From: Candidatus Gastranaerophilales bacterium
Lineage (GTDB): Bacteria; Cyanobacteriota; Vampirovibrionia; Gastranaerophilales; Gastranaerophilaceae
NCBI GenBank assembly: GCA_944326485.1
Contig: CALVED010000002.1
Location: 124,001-188,000 of the forward strand
Reading direction: 5' to 3'
DNA: 64,000 nucleotides
Shown: piece by piece, positions 44,180 through 54,464 of the stretch
Numbering within the stretch: position 1 is the first letter of the stretch
Layout: every line of letters begins with the position of its first letter
Notes under the pieces: generated by a model
Database searches by the model: none
The model's input: only the letters and a program-made list of their open reading frames with translations
Told to the model about the DNA's origin: nothing
Made by a program: the position numbers and the translations under genes

Positions 44180-44536
44180 TCATTTAAGCATATCAAATAA
44201 ATCTTTATTACTTTCAATTTGTTTTTGACTCCAGTCGGAAGTGCAGATAATAGATGCCTCTACAATTTTTTCTATAGGAAATTTTTGGATACAACTCCAA
44301 GATGAATTAATTAATTCATTTCTGTTTGTTCTTTTTTTTAGATTTTGTATAAACTTGTCTTTTTTTTCTTGTTCTATGTTGATATTATTTATAGATTTTT
44401 CAATTTCTGTAAAATAGCCTTCTAGAAAAGCATCATAGAAAATATCTTTATCTTCTTGTGTATATTCAAAAGCAAAAGAAGTATTTAAACTTGAAAATAT
44501 AATTAATGAAAATATAAATAAAATAATTTTTCTCAT
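44180..44536 (-). CDS. Small exported protein of unknown function
   Basis: 118 aa. Sec signal peptide (MRKIILFIFSLIIFSSLNTSFA), then a charged helical domain with two cysteines (SWSCIQK and SIICTSD) that could form a disulfide in the periplasm. I recognise no family. It ends 3 bp from repeat copy B. A TATCCTTTT-type AAAAGGATA ribosome binding site precedes the ATG. Confidence 0.7.
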   Translation of the reverse strand: MRKIILFIFSLIIFSSLNTSFAFEYTQEDKDIFYDAFLEGYFTEIEKSINNINIEQEKKDKFIQNLKKRTNRNELINSSWSCIQKFPIEKIVEASIICTSDWSQKQIESNKDLFDMLK

Positions 44537-44671
44537 AAAATATCCTTTTGTTTAAGTATTAAAAAAAAATGAAACAAAGAGAATACCTTTATGAGCAATT
44601 TAGATTGATAAAATTATTTTGTGATACAATCTAAGTATATAGTGGTACAAAAAGAATGGAGTAATAAATTA

Positions 44672-46351
44672 ATGAAAGAACTTTCTTCACTACAAATCGA
44701 AAGATTAAAATACCAGCCAAAATTGCCAGAATCATTAGCCGGTGGCATAAATAATTTAGAATTGGTAGAAGGTAATAAAACAGAATGTGTTAAAGATACT
44801 GAACAAATAAAGGAATTGTTTTCAAATATATATGGAAAACCAATTGTTACATTTAAAAAGACTCCTGAAAAGATTATTCCTGAAAAAAGTAATGTAGGAG
44901 TAATTTTATCAGGCGGACAAGCTCCTGGCGGACATAATGTAATAGCAGGTTTATATGATGCTTTAAAACAAGCAAATCCACAAAATAAACTTTATGGGTT
45001 TTTAGGTGGTCCATCTGGAATTATAGAAGGTAATTATATTGAATTTACAGATGAAAAAATAGATGATTACAGAAATACAGGTGGTTTTGATATTATTGGT
45101 TCTGGAAGAACAAAACTTGAAACAGAAGAACAATTCCAAAAAGCATTAAAAGTATGTAAAGAATTAGATATAACAGGAATTGTTATAATTGGTGGTGATG
45201 ATTCAAATACTAATGCAGCATTATTAGCAGAATGGTTTGTTAAAAATAATGCAGGTATTCAAGTTATAGGTTGTCCTAAAACAATAGACGGCGACTTAAA
45301 GAACGATCAAATTGAAATTTCATTTGGTTTCGATACTGCAACAAAAACATATGCAGAATTAATAGGAAATATTTTAAGAGATGCTAATTCTGCGAAGAAA
45401 TACTGGCATTTTATTAAATTAATGGGTAGAAGTGCTACTCACGTTGGTTTAGAAGTTGCTCTTCAAACACAACCTAATATAACTTTAATTTCAGAAGAAG
45501 TTGAAGAAAAGAAAATGTCATTAAAACAGATTGTTGATTATATTGCTCAAATAGTTGCAAAAAGAGCAGATTTGGGTAAAAACTTTGGGGTTGCTTTAAT
45601 ACCTGAAGGTTTAATTGAATTTATTCCTGAAATAAAATCAATGATTTCAAATTTAAATGATGTATTAGCTGTATTAGAAAATGATTCAGCATATAAATCA
45701 GCTGATGAGAATACTAAATTCAATATAATTGAAAATAAATTAAATAATGAAGATTCTTCAGTATTCGCTTCTCTACCTACAATGATTAAACAACAATTAT
45801 TAATGGATAGAGATCCTCATGGAAATGTACAAGTTTCGAAAATTGAAACAGAAAAATTATTAATTGAAATGGTAAGTCATAAATTAGAAGAAATGAAAAA
45901 TGAAGGAAACTTCAAAGGTAAGTTCTCTGCTCAATGTCATTTCTTTGGTTATGAAGGCAGATGTGCATTCCCAACAAATTTTGATGCTGATTATTGTTAT
46001 TCATTAGGATATAACGCATTTGCATTATTGAAGTTTGGTTTAACCGGTTATTTATCATCTGTTAAAAATCTTTCAGCTCCAGCATTAGAATGGGTTGCTG
46101 GTGGTGTTCCTTTAACAATGATGATGAATATGGAAAAAAGACATGGTCAATTTAAACCGGTTATAAAGAAAGCTCTTGTAGAACTGAATGGACCTGTTTT
46201 TAAAGAACTAGAAAAGAACAGAGAAGTTTGGGCGATGGAAGATAAATATATTTATCCTGGTGCTATTCAATATTTTGGACCTTCAAGTATTTGTGATATA
46301 ACAACAGAAACTTTAAGACTTGAAAATGCAGCAAAATTAACAGCTGTATAG
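44672..46351 (+). CDS. pfp: Pyrophosphate-dependent 6-phosphofructokinase
   Basis: About 559 aa, the length of the long PFP class. [18 protein letters not shown] and [11 protein letters not shown] form the substrate and PPi sites; [16 protein letters not shown] and [12 protein letters not shown] carry the Asp and Lys residues that mark PPi rather than ATP specificity. It reversibly phosphorylates fructose 6-phosphate, saving ATP in fermentation. The frame is open to 44621, but ATG 44672 ([19 protein letters not shown]) follows GGAG and fits the family start. Confidence 0.93.
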   Translation: MKELSSLQIERLKYQPKLPESLAGGINNLELVEGNKTECVKDTEQIKELFSNIYGKPIVTFKKTPEKIIPEKSNVGVILSGGQAPGGHNVIAGLYDALKQANPQNKLYGFLGGPSGIIEGNYIEFTDEKIDDYRNTGGFDIIGSGRTKLETEEQFQKALKVCKELDITGIVIIGGDDSNTNAALLAEWFVKNNAGIQVIGCPKTIDGDLKNDQIEISFGFDTATKTYAELIGNILRDANSAKKYWHFIKLMGRSATHVGLEVALQTQPNITLISEEVEEKKMSLKQIVDYIAQIVAKRADLGKNFGVALIPEGLIEFIPEIKSMISNLNDVLAVLENDSAYKSADENTKFNIIENKLNNEDSSVFASLPTMIKQQLLMDRDPHGNVQVSKIETEKLLIEMVSHKLEEMKNEGNFKGKFSAQCHFFGYEGRCAFPTNFDADYCYSLGYNAFALLKFGLTGYLSSVKNLSAPALEWVAGGVPLTMMMNMEKRHGQFKPVIKKALVELNGPVFKELEKNREVWAMEDKYIYPGAIQYFGPSSICDITTETLRLENAAKLTAV

Positions 46352-46371
46352 CAACAAAATTAAAAAAATAA

Positions 46372-46402
46372 AAAATCCTGCTTTATAAAAGCAGGATTTT
46401 TT
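46372..46402 (+). terminator. Terminator after pfp
   Basis: 13-bp stem aaaatcctgcttt (46372-46384) with aaagcaggatttt (46388-46400), then T's. Confidence 0.88.
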
Positions 46403-46455
46403 ATTCATATGGGTAATTTTTTTTATTTTTTTTTTAATTAATATAATTTTAAAGA

Positions 46456-46500
46456 TGTCCTATAAAAATTCACAATAAGATGAAATTGTGATATTAGATT
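46456..46500 (+). repeat. Partial copy (D) of the dispersed structured repeat, upstream of hcp
   Basis: gtcctataaaaattcacaat, then aagatga, then aattgtga and tattagattaat. It matches the first hairpin and the very end of copies A and B but lacks the whole middle with the second hairpin. The stem tcacaat/attgtga is retained although both arms differ from A and B. It ends about 33 bp before the hcp start. Confidence 0.6.
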
Positions 46501-46532
46501 AATTATTATTATGTTAGAGAAAAGGAAAAAAT

Positions 46533-48071
46533 ATGAATATGTTTTGTTTTCAATGTGAACAAACTGCAAAAGGAACTGGTTGCAAAGTAAATGGAGTCTG
46601 CGGTAAAACATCGGATACTGCAAATTTACAGGATGAGTTAATTAATAGTATTGTTAAACTTGCATGTTGTAATAATAAGAATGATGATACTGTGAAACTT
46701 ATAGTAGATTCTCTTTTTACAACTGTAACTAATGTAAATTTTGATAATGATTCAATTTTTTCTATGATAAAAAAAGTAAGAGAACTAATAGATTGTGAAG
46801 AAGATTTTGATATAAATTCAGTTTGGAATGAAAAAAATGATGATATAAGAAGTTTAAAATCATTAATTTTATTTGGAATAAAAGGAATTGCTGCATATTA
46901 TTATCATTCGAATATTTTAGGCTATAGAGATGGGAAAATTGAAGATTTCTTTTATGAAGCCCTTAATGCTATTGCTAAAAATCAAGATAAAGATGAATTA
47001 TTAGAATTAGTGTTAAAAACTGGAAAAATTAATTTGATGTGTATGGAGCTTTTAGATAAAGCTAATACAGAATGTTTTGGAACTCCCAAACCAACGAAAG
47101 TTACAACAAATATAGAAAAAGGTCCTTTTATAGTTGTAACCGGCCATGATTTAAAAGATTTAGAATTATTATTGGAGCAAACAAAAGATAAAGGAATAAA
47201 TATATATACACATGGTGAAATGCTTCCTTGTCATGGATATCCAAAGCTAAAAGAATATAAACATTTAAAAGGTAATTTTGGAACCGCTTGGCAAAATCAA
47301 CAAAAGGAATTTGATAACCTTCCTGCACCAATTTTATTTACTACTAATTGTATAATGCCTGTTAAAGAAAGCTATAAAGATAGGGTTTATACAACATCAT
47401 TAGTAGAGTATCCTGATGTAATTCATATAGGTAAAGATAAAGATTTTACTCCATTGATAGAAAAGGCCATAGAATTAAAAGGGTATAGTGAAGAGAAAAA
47501 AATGACAGGAATAAATGGCGGAGATGTTTTAACCGTAGGCTATGCTCATAGCAGTTTATTATCATTAGCTGATAAAATTATTTGTGCTGTTAAAGAGGGA
47601 AAGATAAAACATATATTCTTGGTAGGAGGCTGCGATGGTGCAAAAACAGGAAGAAATTATTATACAGAATTTGTGAAGAAGGCTCCGAAAGATACAATTA
47701 TATTAACACTTGCCTGCGGTAAATACAGGTTTAATGATATTGATTTAGGCGAGATAGATGGAATTCCTAGATTATTAGATTTGGGTCAATGTAATGATGC
47801 CTATTCCGCTATAAAAATAGCAATAGAATTTTCAAAAGTATTCAATTGCAATATTAATGATTTACCATTATCACTTATACTATCTTGGTATGAGCAAAAA
47901 GCAGTTTGTATTTTATTATCGCTTTTATATTTGGGTATAGAAAATATAAAACTTGGACCAACATTGCCTGCTTTTATTTCTCAGAATGTTTTAAAGATAC
48001 TTGTTGATAAATATAAAATAAGTCCAATTACAACCGCAGAAGATGATTTAAAGGAAATTTTAAATCATTAA
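46533..48071 (+). CDS. hcp: Hydroxylamine reductase (hybrid cluster protein)
   Basis: 512 aa. The N-terminal cysteines C5, C8, C17 and C23 (CX2CX8CX5C) are the [4Fe-4S]-type pattern of strict anaerobes. Later hybrid-cluster ligands are seen in VTGHDLKDLELLLEQ, HGEMLPCHGYP, FTTNCIMPV, GGCDGAKTGRNYYTEF and LACGKYRFND. It reduces hydroxylamine and is widely linked to nitric oxide defence in anaerobes. AAAAGGAAAAAAT precedes the ATG. A half copy of the structured repeat lies in its leader, the only visible regulatory oddity. Confidence 0.95.
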   Translation: MNMFCFQCEQTAKGTGCKVNGVCGKTSDTANLQDELINSIVKLACCNNKNDDTVKLIVDSLFTTVTNVNFDNDSIFSMIKKVRELIDCEEDFDINSVWNEKNDDIRSLKSLILFGIKGIAAYYYHSNILGYRDGKIEDFFYEALNAIAKNQDKDELLELVLKTGKINLMCMELLDKANTECFGTPKPTKVTTNIEKGPFIVVTGHDLKDLELLLEQTKDKGINIYTHGEMLPCHGYPKLKEYKHLKGNFGTAWQNQQKEFDNLPAPILFTTNCIMPVKESYKDRVYTTSLVEYPDVIHIGKDKDFTPLIEKAIELKGYSEEKKMTGINGGDVLTVGYAHSSLLSLADKIICAVKEGKIKHIFLVGGCDGAKTGRNYYTEFVKKAPKDTIILTLACGKYRFNDIDLGEIDGIPRLLDLGQCNDAYSAIKIAIEFSKVFNCNINDLPLSLILSWYEQKAVCILLSLLYLGIENIKLGPTLPAFISQNVLKILVDKYKISPITTAEDDLKEILNH

Positions 48072-48091
48072 GATTTTCTTTAAATTTAAAA

Positions 48092-48781
48092 TTATTCATT
48101 AAAAAAATCCATATCTGTTTTAATGATATTATAATTTCCATTTATTGCGAAAAGAGCTCTATCTTGACCTCTTATATTCGGTGGTGAAAAATTATTTGCA
48201 TCTGCTTCAATTACACAATCTGAATTTTCAATGTTATCTATATCTATATTTTGGCAGCCTTTATTGAATTTAATTATAGATATTAAGAGCCCATCATTAC
48301 GTAAAATTGTTGGATTGTTTTGAAATGATTTTAAATTATATTTATAAATTTTCTCTTGTGTAAATTCAGAAGCTTGCATTGTTCCAGTTTCAAAATAGTA
48401 TATTTGTTTTACCGAAGAACCAAAGATTAGTTCTTGAGCAAGTTCTTCAGAACTATTATAAATGTCGCTATCATTTGAACTTATCTTTATTGCTAAAGAT
48501 TTTTGTAAATTTATTAGAGTATTTTTATATTTATTATTTGATGAAACATTGTCTTGATTCAGTTCATTAAAAATTTGTTTATAGAAAAAAATAAAAACTA
48601 AAATACAAAATAATATTATAATGCTCCATTTAATAATTTGGATTTTTCTTGTTGTTGTATATTCTGTTGTAACAATATCATTGAAATTTCTAATTTGAAG
48701 AGAGGCATAAATTAAAATAAAAATAGTAATTGCTATTATAAAAAAGTATAAGACTATAGAAATTAAATTAGATGATTCCAT
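48092..48781 (-). CDS. Membrane protein with two N-terminal helices and a pilin-like C-terminal segment
   Basis: 229 aa. Hydrophobic segments at about 7-26 and 49-68, then an extracytoplasmic domain of about 155 residues. Its end (NSDCVIEADANNFSPPNIRGQDRALFAINGNY) resembles the calcium-site-like DVNG..PN..G.D.F tail of type IV pilin-like proteins, and C186/C196-type paired cysteines could form a disulfide. A true class III prepilin signal is not present. Function unknown. The downstream side is convergent with hcp. Confidence 0.55.
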   Translation of the reverse strand: MESSNLISIVLYFFIIAITIFILIYASLQIRNFNDIVTTEYTTTRKIQIIKWSIIILFCILVFIFFYKQIFNELNQDNVSSNNKYKNTLINLQKSLAIKISSNDSDIYNSSEELAQELIFGSSVKQIYYFETGTMQASEFTQEKIYKYNLKSFQNNPTILRNDGLLISIIKFNKGCQNIDIDNIENSDCVIEADANNFSPPNIRGQDRALFAINGNYNIIKTDMDFFNE

Positions 48782-48805
48782 TATTGTTGATATCCTATTT
48801 ATTTT

Positions 48806-49438
48806 TTATATTCCCAAAATTTCTAAATTATCAAATGTACCAAGTTTCTTATATTTAAATAAATTATCATTGATGGCAATTTTTTGTGCTAAAAATGCTC
48901 CCAAAATGGCTTCTAGTTGAGCAACAGGTAACATATTAACAGGTAGTTCTCTCATATTATATTTAATTCTTAATGTATCTTGTAGAGCCTTACAGTCAAT
49001 AGGCGAGCGTTCTTTAAAAGCAAAACTATTACCGAAAAATACTTTCATATTTTCTATATCAAAACGAAAAATATCAAATCCTTTTTGTTTTAATTCATTA
49101 AAATACTCACTACCTCGTGATGAAAATCTATTAGTCCAGTCATCTCTATTTAACATATGTGTATTTAAATTTACAGGATGATATGTTCTTGAATTATACT
49201 TCCATTTACTGTTAATCATAATTTCATTTTCAGGAATAGAAACAAGAATAATAGAATTTTGTTTTCCTGCAAAATTATTAAGAAAATATTTTACATCATT
49301 CATAGAAAAAAGTTTATCAAGCGTTATAATATTTAAGTTTCTGTCTAATACAGCAGCTGCCGATTCTATTGTACTTAATCCACCTAAAGAAATACCAATA
49401 AATGAAACTTTTGAATCTTTATCTTTTATAATGTCCAT
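48806..49438 (-). CDS. Conserved-looking protein of unknown function (possible RNase H-like/DUF429-type fold)
   Basis: 210 aa, no signal peptide. It begins VSFIGISLGGLSTIESAAAVLDRNLNIITLDKL, which has the shape of the first beta-hairpin of DUF429-like proteins (GID.G..S..AAVLD). Near the end it has PVAQLEAILGAFLAQKIAIN, similar to the D/E-rich helix placing the last acidic residue in that group. The middle has HMLNRDDWTNRFSSRGSEYFNEL. The assignment is inference by pattern only. It is oriented away from rfaE1, with 81 bp between starts. Confidence 0.5.
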   Translation of the reverse strand: MDIIKDKDSKVSFIGISLGGLSTIESAAAVLDRNLNIITLDKLFSMNDVKYFLNNFAGKQNSIILVSIPENEIMINSKWKYNSRTYHPVNLNTHMLNRDDWTNRFSSRGSEYFNELKQKGFDIFRFDIENMKVFFGNSFAFKERSPIDCKALQDTLRIKYNMRELPVNMLPVAQLEAILGAFLAQKIAINDNLFKYKKLGTFDNLEILGI

Positions 49439-49519
49439 AAATAAATCTATGATATAATTTTATGTTACTATAATAAAGTATAAATGATTTAGCATAATAA
49501 TACAAATCGGAGATAATAT

Positions 49520-50554
49520 ATGTTTACAGCTGATAAAGAAGAACTGATAAAGAATCTTGATAAAATAAAAAACCCATCAGTTTTAGTAATTGGCGATATG
49601 GCAATAGATGAGATGATATATGGTATGACAGACAGAATGAGTAGAGAAGCTCCTGTTTTAATATTGAGACATTATAATACTAAAATAATATTAGGGGCTG
49701 CATCTAATGCAGCTAATAATATAGCATCTTTAAATAACGGTAAAGTTAGTGTAATCGGAACATATGGTGATGATTATTATGCTCCAATATTATTGAGTGC
49801 TTTCAAAAATTCTAATGTAAATACAGAATATATGGTAGAAGATGCCCAAAGAGCAACTACTGTTAAAACAAGAATATCAGGTTCTTGCTCTCAATCAGTG
49901 ACACAGCAAATTGTCAGAATTGACAGGGAAACTATAGATCCACTATCTAAAGAAACAGAAGAAAAAGTAATAATGCAAATGGAAAAAGCGATTCCATTGC
50001 ATGATGCAGTTATTTTATCGGATTACAATATTGGTTTGTTAACAGATAGAGTTATAAAAAAAGCGATTGAACTGTGTAAAAAATATAATAAGATTATAGT
50101 CGTTGATTCTCAGAAAGATTTAGATAGATTTCAAGGAGTAACATCTATGACTCCAAATCAACCGGATAGCGAAAAATTTGTTGGCTTTTTTATAAAAGAT
50201 AATGAAACTTTAGAAAAAGCTGGTAAAGAACTTTTAAATAAAACAAATGCTGATTCTGCATTAATAACACTTGGTGGTGATGGAATGGCATTGTTTGAAA
50301 AAAATGGAAATTTTGTAAAAGTTCCAGTATTTAACAAGACAGATGTATTTGATGTAACGGGAGCTGGTGATACTGTAGTTGCTACTTATACACTTGCTTT
50401 AGCTGCCGGATTTAGTAAAAAAGACGCAGCAATTTTGGGTAATCTTGCTGCAAGTATTGTTATACGTTATTTTGGTTGTGCAACAACAACTGTTGATGTT
50501 TTAAAATCTGTTTTGGAAAAAATGGATTTTAATAGTTTTACAATAAGAGTATAA
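49520..50554 (+). CDS. rfaE1: D-glycero-beta-D-manno-heptose-7-phosphate kinase (HldE N-terminal domain)
   Basis: 344 aa PfkB/ribokinase fold. Signatures: LVIGDMAIDEMIYG, GAASNAANNIASLN, and the catalytic-base motif DVTGAGDTVVATYTLAL. MSREAPVLI is characteristic of heptose kinases. It phosphorylates heptose 7-phosphate at C1, before RfaE2 (39206). It heads an operon with DUF4330, O-antigen ligase and sucCD. CGGAGATAATAT precedes the ATG. Confidence 0.9.
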   Translation: MFTADKEELIKNLDKIKNPSVLVIGDMAIDEMIYGMTDRMSREAPVLILRHYNTKIILGAASNAANNIASLNNGKVSVIGTYGDDYYAPILLSAFKNSNVNTEYMVEDAQRATTVKTRISGSCSQSVTQQIVRIDRETIDPLSKETEEKVIMQMEKAIPLHDAVILSDYNIGLLTDRVIKKAIELCKKYNKIIVVDSQKDLDRFQGVTSMTPNQPDSEKFVGFFIKDNETLEKAGKELLNKTNADSALITLGGDGMALFEKNGNFVKVPVFNKTDVFDVTGAGDTVVATYTLALAAGFSKKDAAILGNLAASIVIRYFGCATTTVDVLKSVLEKMDFNSFTIRV

Positions 50555-50564
50555 GGAGTTTTTC

Positions 50565-51059
50565 ATGTTAAAAAAATTAAAAGTAACAGATTATATTATA
50601 ATTTTATTTATAATAGTTTTAGTTGTAATTGGAACATTTGCTGTATTTAAAAAGAAAAACTTCTCTAATCTACCTATAGAAAAAGAAGCAAAAATTCAAT
50701 TTGAAGTATTTTTCAGAGGGGTAACTATTTCTGATACAGAATCACCATTTAAGGTTGGTGAAGATGCTTTTATAACAATAAGAAATGTACCTTATACTAA
50801 ATTAAAAATTGTTGCAATGGATGTAAGCCAAAGAAAAATTATAATCCCTGCTAATAATGAAAAAGGGTTCTTAATTGCAGATGATATTTCAATGCCGAAT
50901 TTATATGATTTTGTTGTTAGATTAGAAGATACTGCAAAGAAAACTTCTGATGGATATGTTGCAGGCGGCAATAAAATTAAGATGGGTATACCTGTTGTAA
51001 TTGAAGGTCCAAAATATAAATATACAGGTACTATTTCTAATGTTCAAGAGGTTCAATAA
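50565..51059 (+). CDS. DUF4330 domain-containing membrane-anchored protein
   Basis: 164 aa. One N-terminal membrane helix (TDYIIILFIIVLVVIGTFAVF, about 8-28), then a beta-rich extracytoplasmic domain of about 130 residues (FEVFFRGVTISDTESPFKVGEDAFITIRNVPYTKLKIVAM). This matches the layout of DUF4330 proteins, common in Cyanobacteria and Firmicutes. Function unknown; location between heptose kinase and O-antigen ligase suggests envelope polysaccharide assembly. Confidence 0.75.
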   Translation: MLKKLKVTDYIIILFIIVLVVIGTFAVFKKKNFSNLPIEKEAKIQFEVFFRGVTISDTESPFKVGEDAFITIRNVPYTKLKIVAMDVSQRKIIIPANNEKGFLIADDISMPNLYDFVVRLEDTAKKTSDGYVAGGNKIKMGIPVVIEGPKYKYTGTISNVQEVQ

Positions 51060-51073
51060 ACTAAAAATTAATA

Positions 51074-52456
51074 ATGAAAATTTTAGAGTCTAAAATATAT
51101 AGTATAATTAATTATTTTATAAATAATATTCAAAATAAAACAGATAATATAAGAAAAAAAAGTTTTTTTCTTATAAATATAGATTTATTTATTTTAGCTT
51201 CATTCTTACTAACATATTTGACTTCAATATTTTGTTCAACTGAGTTAATAGGAATTATTTCTCTTCTGCCAATAATGCTGGTTGTATTAAAAGTTTTCAT
51301 TTCAAAAGGTGAAAAAATAGAGTTAGATCATTGTAATTTTTATATTTTAATATATTTATTAATATGTTTTATAACAAATTTTACTTCATCAATGCCAATT
51401 CAAAGTTTATATGGATTTATGAAAACTTTTATATATATAAGTTTTTATTTTGCCTTGTGTCAATTTTTAAAGACAAATAAAAAAAGAATAACGGCTTTAA
51501 TATGTTTTATTTGTGTTTTAGTCTCGTTCGAGAGCATTGTTGGAATATTTCAAAATATATTCGGAGTAGAAAGTATATCAACTTGGCAGGATACAAGTTA
51601 TGTTAATCCGGAAGATGTAATATCAAGGGTATATGGAACATTAAAACCATATAATCCAAATTTGCTTGGTGGGTATTTGATAGCTGGAGTTTCTTGTGTT
51701 ATTGGTGTTTTTAGTTTATTGCTTGCAAAGATTAAAAAAAATAAATGGAATAGATATATTATAATTCCAAGTTTTATAGCTATATTTATATCATTCTTAG
51801 CAATATTTTTAACGGGATGCCGAGGTGCTTATGTCGCATTGTTTACCATGATCTTGGCTTATATTATAGCTTCTTTCAGAATTGTATTTTTTGATATAGA
51901 TATTGAAAAATTGAAATTGATATGGAAAAGTGCTTTTGCAGTTTTTTGCACAAGTGCTGTTGGATTTTTAGCATTGAATCATGCTATTTTTCAAAGATTA
52001 ATGTCCATTTTTATTTTAAGAGGTGATTCTTCAACATCCTTTAGAATAAATGTATATAATTCAGCTGTTCAAATGTTTCAGGATAATTGGTTATATGGAA
52101 TAGGCGTTGGTAATAAAGTATTTAGAGAAATTTATGGACTTTATATGCTTTCAGGTTTTGATGCTTTAAGCTGTTATTGTGTATTCCTTGAAATGGCTGT
52201 TGAAAGTGGAATTTTATCTTTAATTGCATATATTTTATTTCTGTATGTTCTTTTGAGTTCAGCAATAAAATGTTTTATAATAAGTAAAGAATTAAGTGAT
52301 AAAATATTATTAACTGTTGGATTTGCTGCTATAATTGGTGTAATGGTACATGGATTTGTAGATACAATATATTTTAGACCGCAAGTTCAGTATATTTTTT
52401 GGACAATGGCTGCAATAATAACAGTTTTGGTAAGAGATAATAAAGTGGAAGAATAA
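51074..52456 (+). CDS. O-antigen ligase/polymerase family membrane protein (Wzy/WaaL, IctB-like)
   Basis: 460 aa with about 11-12 hydrophobic segments. The large periplasmic loop between the late helices carries FLTGCRGAYVALFTMILAYI and GIGVGNKVFREIYGLYMLSGFDALSCYCVFLEMAVESGI, the latter with the H/Y-rich position where ligases have a key Arg/His. It ligates or polymerises surface glycan in the periplasm. The cyanobacterial name IctB (bicarbonate transport) for this family is not a supported function here. It shares its stop region with sucC by one base. Confidence 0.82.
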   Translation: MKILESKIYSIINYFINNIQNKTDNIRKKSFFLINIDLFILASFLLTYLTSIFCSTELIGIISLLPIMLVVLKVFISKGEKIELDHCNFYILIYLLICFITNFTSSMPIQSLYGFMKTFIYISFYFALCQFLKTNKKRITALICFICVLVSFESIVGIFQNIFGVESISTWQDTSYVNPEDVISRVYGTLKPYNPNLLGGYLIAGVSCVIGVFSLLLAKIKKNKWNRYIIIPSFIAIFISFLAIFLTGCRGAYVALFTMILAYIIASFRIVFFDIDIEKLKLIWKSAFAVFCTSAVGFLALNHAIFQRLMSIFILRGDSSTSFRINVYNSAVQMFQDNWLYGIGVGNKVFREIYGLYMLSGFDALSCYCVFLEMAVESGILSLIAYILFLYVLLSSAIKCFIISKELSDKILLTVGFAAIIGVMVHGFVDTIYFRPQVQYIFWTMAAIITVLVRDNKVEE

Positions 52457-53586
52457 TGAAAATACATGAATATCAGGCAAAAGAGCTATTTAAACAATAT
52501 GGAATAGATGTTCCGAAATCTATTCTTTGTGAAAAAAGAGAAGATATAGAAAAATCAATATCAAAAGTATCAATACCTTGCGTAATAAAAGCTCAGGTAC
52601 ACTCAGGTGCGAGAGGTAAAGCTGGTGGTGTTAAATTGGCTGATAGTTATGAAAATGCTTTAAATATAGCAAATTCAATTTTAGGAATGGAGTTAAAATC
52701 TACTCAGGCAGGTATAAAAAAAGTTAACAAAATACTTATTGAAGAAGCAGTAAAAATAGATAAAGAATTATACATAAGTTTAACTTTTGATAGAGCAAAT
52801 GAGTGTATTGCTTTTATAATTTCATCTCAAGGTGGAATGGATATTGAAGAAGTAGCAAAAAGTAGTCCTGAAAAAATATATACTATGTTAATAAAAGACA
52901 AGTTTGAACCATTAAGTTTAATAAGCAAACTTGGTTTTGACGAAAAAATAACAATAAAAATATGTAATATTGCTAATTCATTATATAAACTTATAAAAGA
53001 GAAAGATGCTTCTTTGGTCGAGATAAATCCTTTGGTTGTAACAAAAACCGCAGATGTTGTTGCCTTAGATGCAAAAATTAACTTTGACGATAATGCCTTG
53101 TTTAGACATGAAGAAATTGCTGCATTAAAAGATGAAAAGGAAGAAAATCCATATGAACTAGAGGCACAAAAATATGGGTTAAATTATATAAAATTGGATG
53201 GAACAATAGGTTGTATGGTAAATGGTGCAGGTCTTGCTATGGCGACAATGGATATAATAAAGTTAGCCGGAAAAGATGCTGCTAATTTCTTAGATGTTGG
53301 GGGCGGTGCAAGTAGTGAAAAAATTGAACACGCTTTCAAGATATTGATATCAGACAAAAATTTAGAGGCTGTATTTATAAATATTTTTGGCGGTATCTTA
53401 AGATGCGATTTTTTAGCTGAAGGTGTAAAAAATGCTATACAAAATTTAAAAATAAATATTCCTATAATTGTAAGAATGGAAGGTACAAATAAAGAAGAAG
53501 GTGCAAAAATTTTAGCAAATTCAGGCTTAAAATTTACAGTTGTAAAAAATTTAAATGAGGCAATAGAGGTAATCAGAAAGATATAA
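52456..53586 (+). CDS. sucC: Succinyl-CoA synthetase beta subunit
   Basis: 376 aa. ATP-grasp domain ([48 protein letters not shown]) and C-terminal flavodoxin-like domain ([45 protein letters not shown]). It converts succinyl-CoA to succinate with ATP formation, or the reverse. It is joined to sucD by a one-base overlap. Confidence 0.95.
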   Translation: MKIHEYQAKELFKQYGIDVPKSILCEKREDIEKSISKVSIPCVIKAQVHSGARGKAGGVKLADSYENALNIANSILGMELKSTQAGIKKVNKILIEEAVKIDKELYISLTFDRANECIAFIISSQGGMDIEEVAKSSPEKIYTMLIKDKFEPLSLISKLGFDEKITIKICNIANSLYKLIKEKDASLVEINPLVVTKTADVVALDAKINFDDNALFRHEEIAALKDEKEENPYELEAQKYGLNYIKLDGTIGCMVNGAGLAMATMDIIKLAGKDAANFLDVGGGASSEKIEHAFKILISDKNLEAVFINIFGGILRCDFLAEGVKNAIQNLKINIPIIVRMEGTNKEEGAKILANSGLKFTVVKNLNEAIEVIRKI

Positions 53587-54464
53587 TGTCTATATTTATA
53601 AATGAAAATACAAAATTAATTGTTCAAGGAATCACTGGAAAAGAAGGTTCTTTTCATGCTAAAAGTTGTCAGGAATATGGAACAAAGTTAGTGGGCGGAG
53701 TAACACCTAAAAAAGGTGGGACTGAAATTTTAGATGTACCTGTTTTTAATAGTGTAGAAGAAGCAGTAGCAGAAGTTAAGCCTAATACAACAATGATTTT
53801 TGTTCCTGCAAGATTTGCTGCTAGTGCAATAATAGAAGCAGCAGATGCCGGAATACAGTTAATTGTATGTATAACAGAAGGTATTCCTGTTTATGATATG
53901 CTTGAGGCAAAAAAAGCTGTAATAAGTAATGGGGTAAGATTAATCGGACCAAATTGTCCCGGGCTTATTAGTCCTGAAAAATCAAAAGTTGGTATAATGC
54001 CATCATCTATTCATAAAAAGGGTAATGTAGGGGTTGTTTCAAGAAGCGGTACACTTACTTATGAAGCAGTATATCAACTAACTCAGCTTGGAATAGGTCA
54101 ATCTACTTGTATTGGTATTGGCGGTGATCCTGTTATAGGTACAAATTTTATTGATGTTTTAAAAGCATTTCAAGATGATAAAGAAACTGATGCAATCTGT
54201 ATGATTGGCGAAATAGGCGGAAGTGCTGAAGAAGAAGCGGCTGATTTTATAAAACAATATGTAACAAAACCAGTAGTAAGTTTTATCGCAGGGTTAAGTG
54301 CTCCTGAAGGAAAACGTATGGGACATGCCGGTGCAATAATATCGGGCGGAAAAGGTACAGCTTCAAGCAAAATGAAGGCCTTAAATAATGCCGGAGTTTT
54401 AGTATGTAAAAATCCGGCAGATATTGGTATTACAATAAAAAATATTTTAGAAAAATCTAATTAA
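53586..54464 (+). CDS. sucD: Succinyl-CoA synthetase alpha subunit
   Basis: 292 aa. CoA-binding Rossmann domain ([36 protein letters not shown]), [41 protein letters not shown], and the phosphohistidine in [14 protein letters not shown]. It ends with an 8-bp overlap with the convergent minus-strand gene. In this fermenting organism it may run in the reductive branch from succinate. Confidence 0.95.
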   Translation: MSIFINENTKLIVQGITGKEGSFHAKSCQEYGTKLVGGVTPKKGGTEILDVPVFNSVEEAVAEVKPNTTMIFVPARFAASAIIEAADAGIQLIVCITEGIPVYDMLEAKKAVISNGVRLIGPNCPGLISPEKSKVGIMPSSIHKKGNVGVVSRSGTLTYEAVYQLTQLGIGQSTCIGIGGDPVIGTNFIDVLKAFQDDKETDAICMIGEIGGSAEEEAADFIKQYVTKPVVSFIAGLSAPEGKRMGHAGAIISGGKGTASSKMKALNNAGVLVCKNPADIGITIKNILEKSN

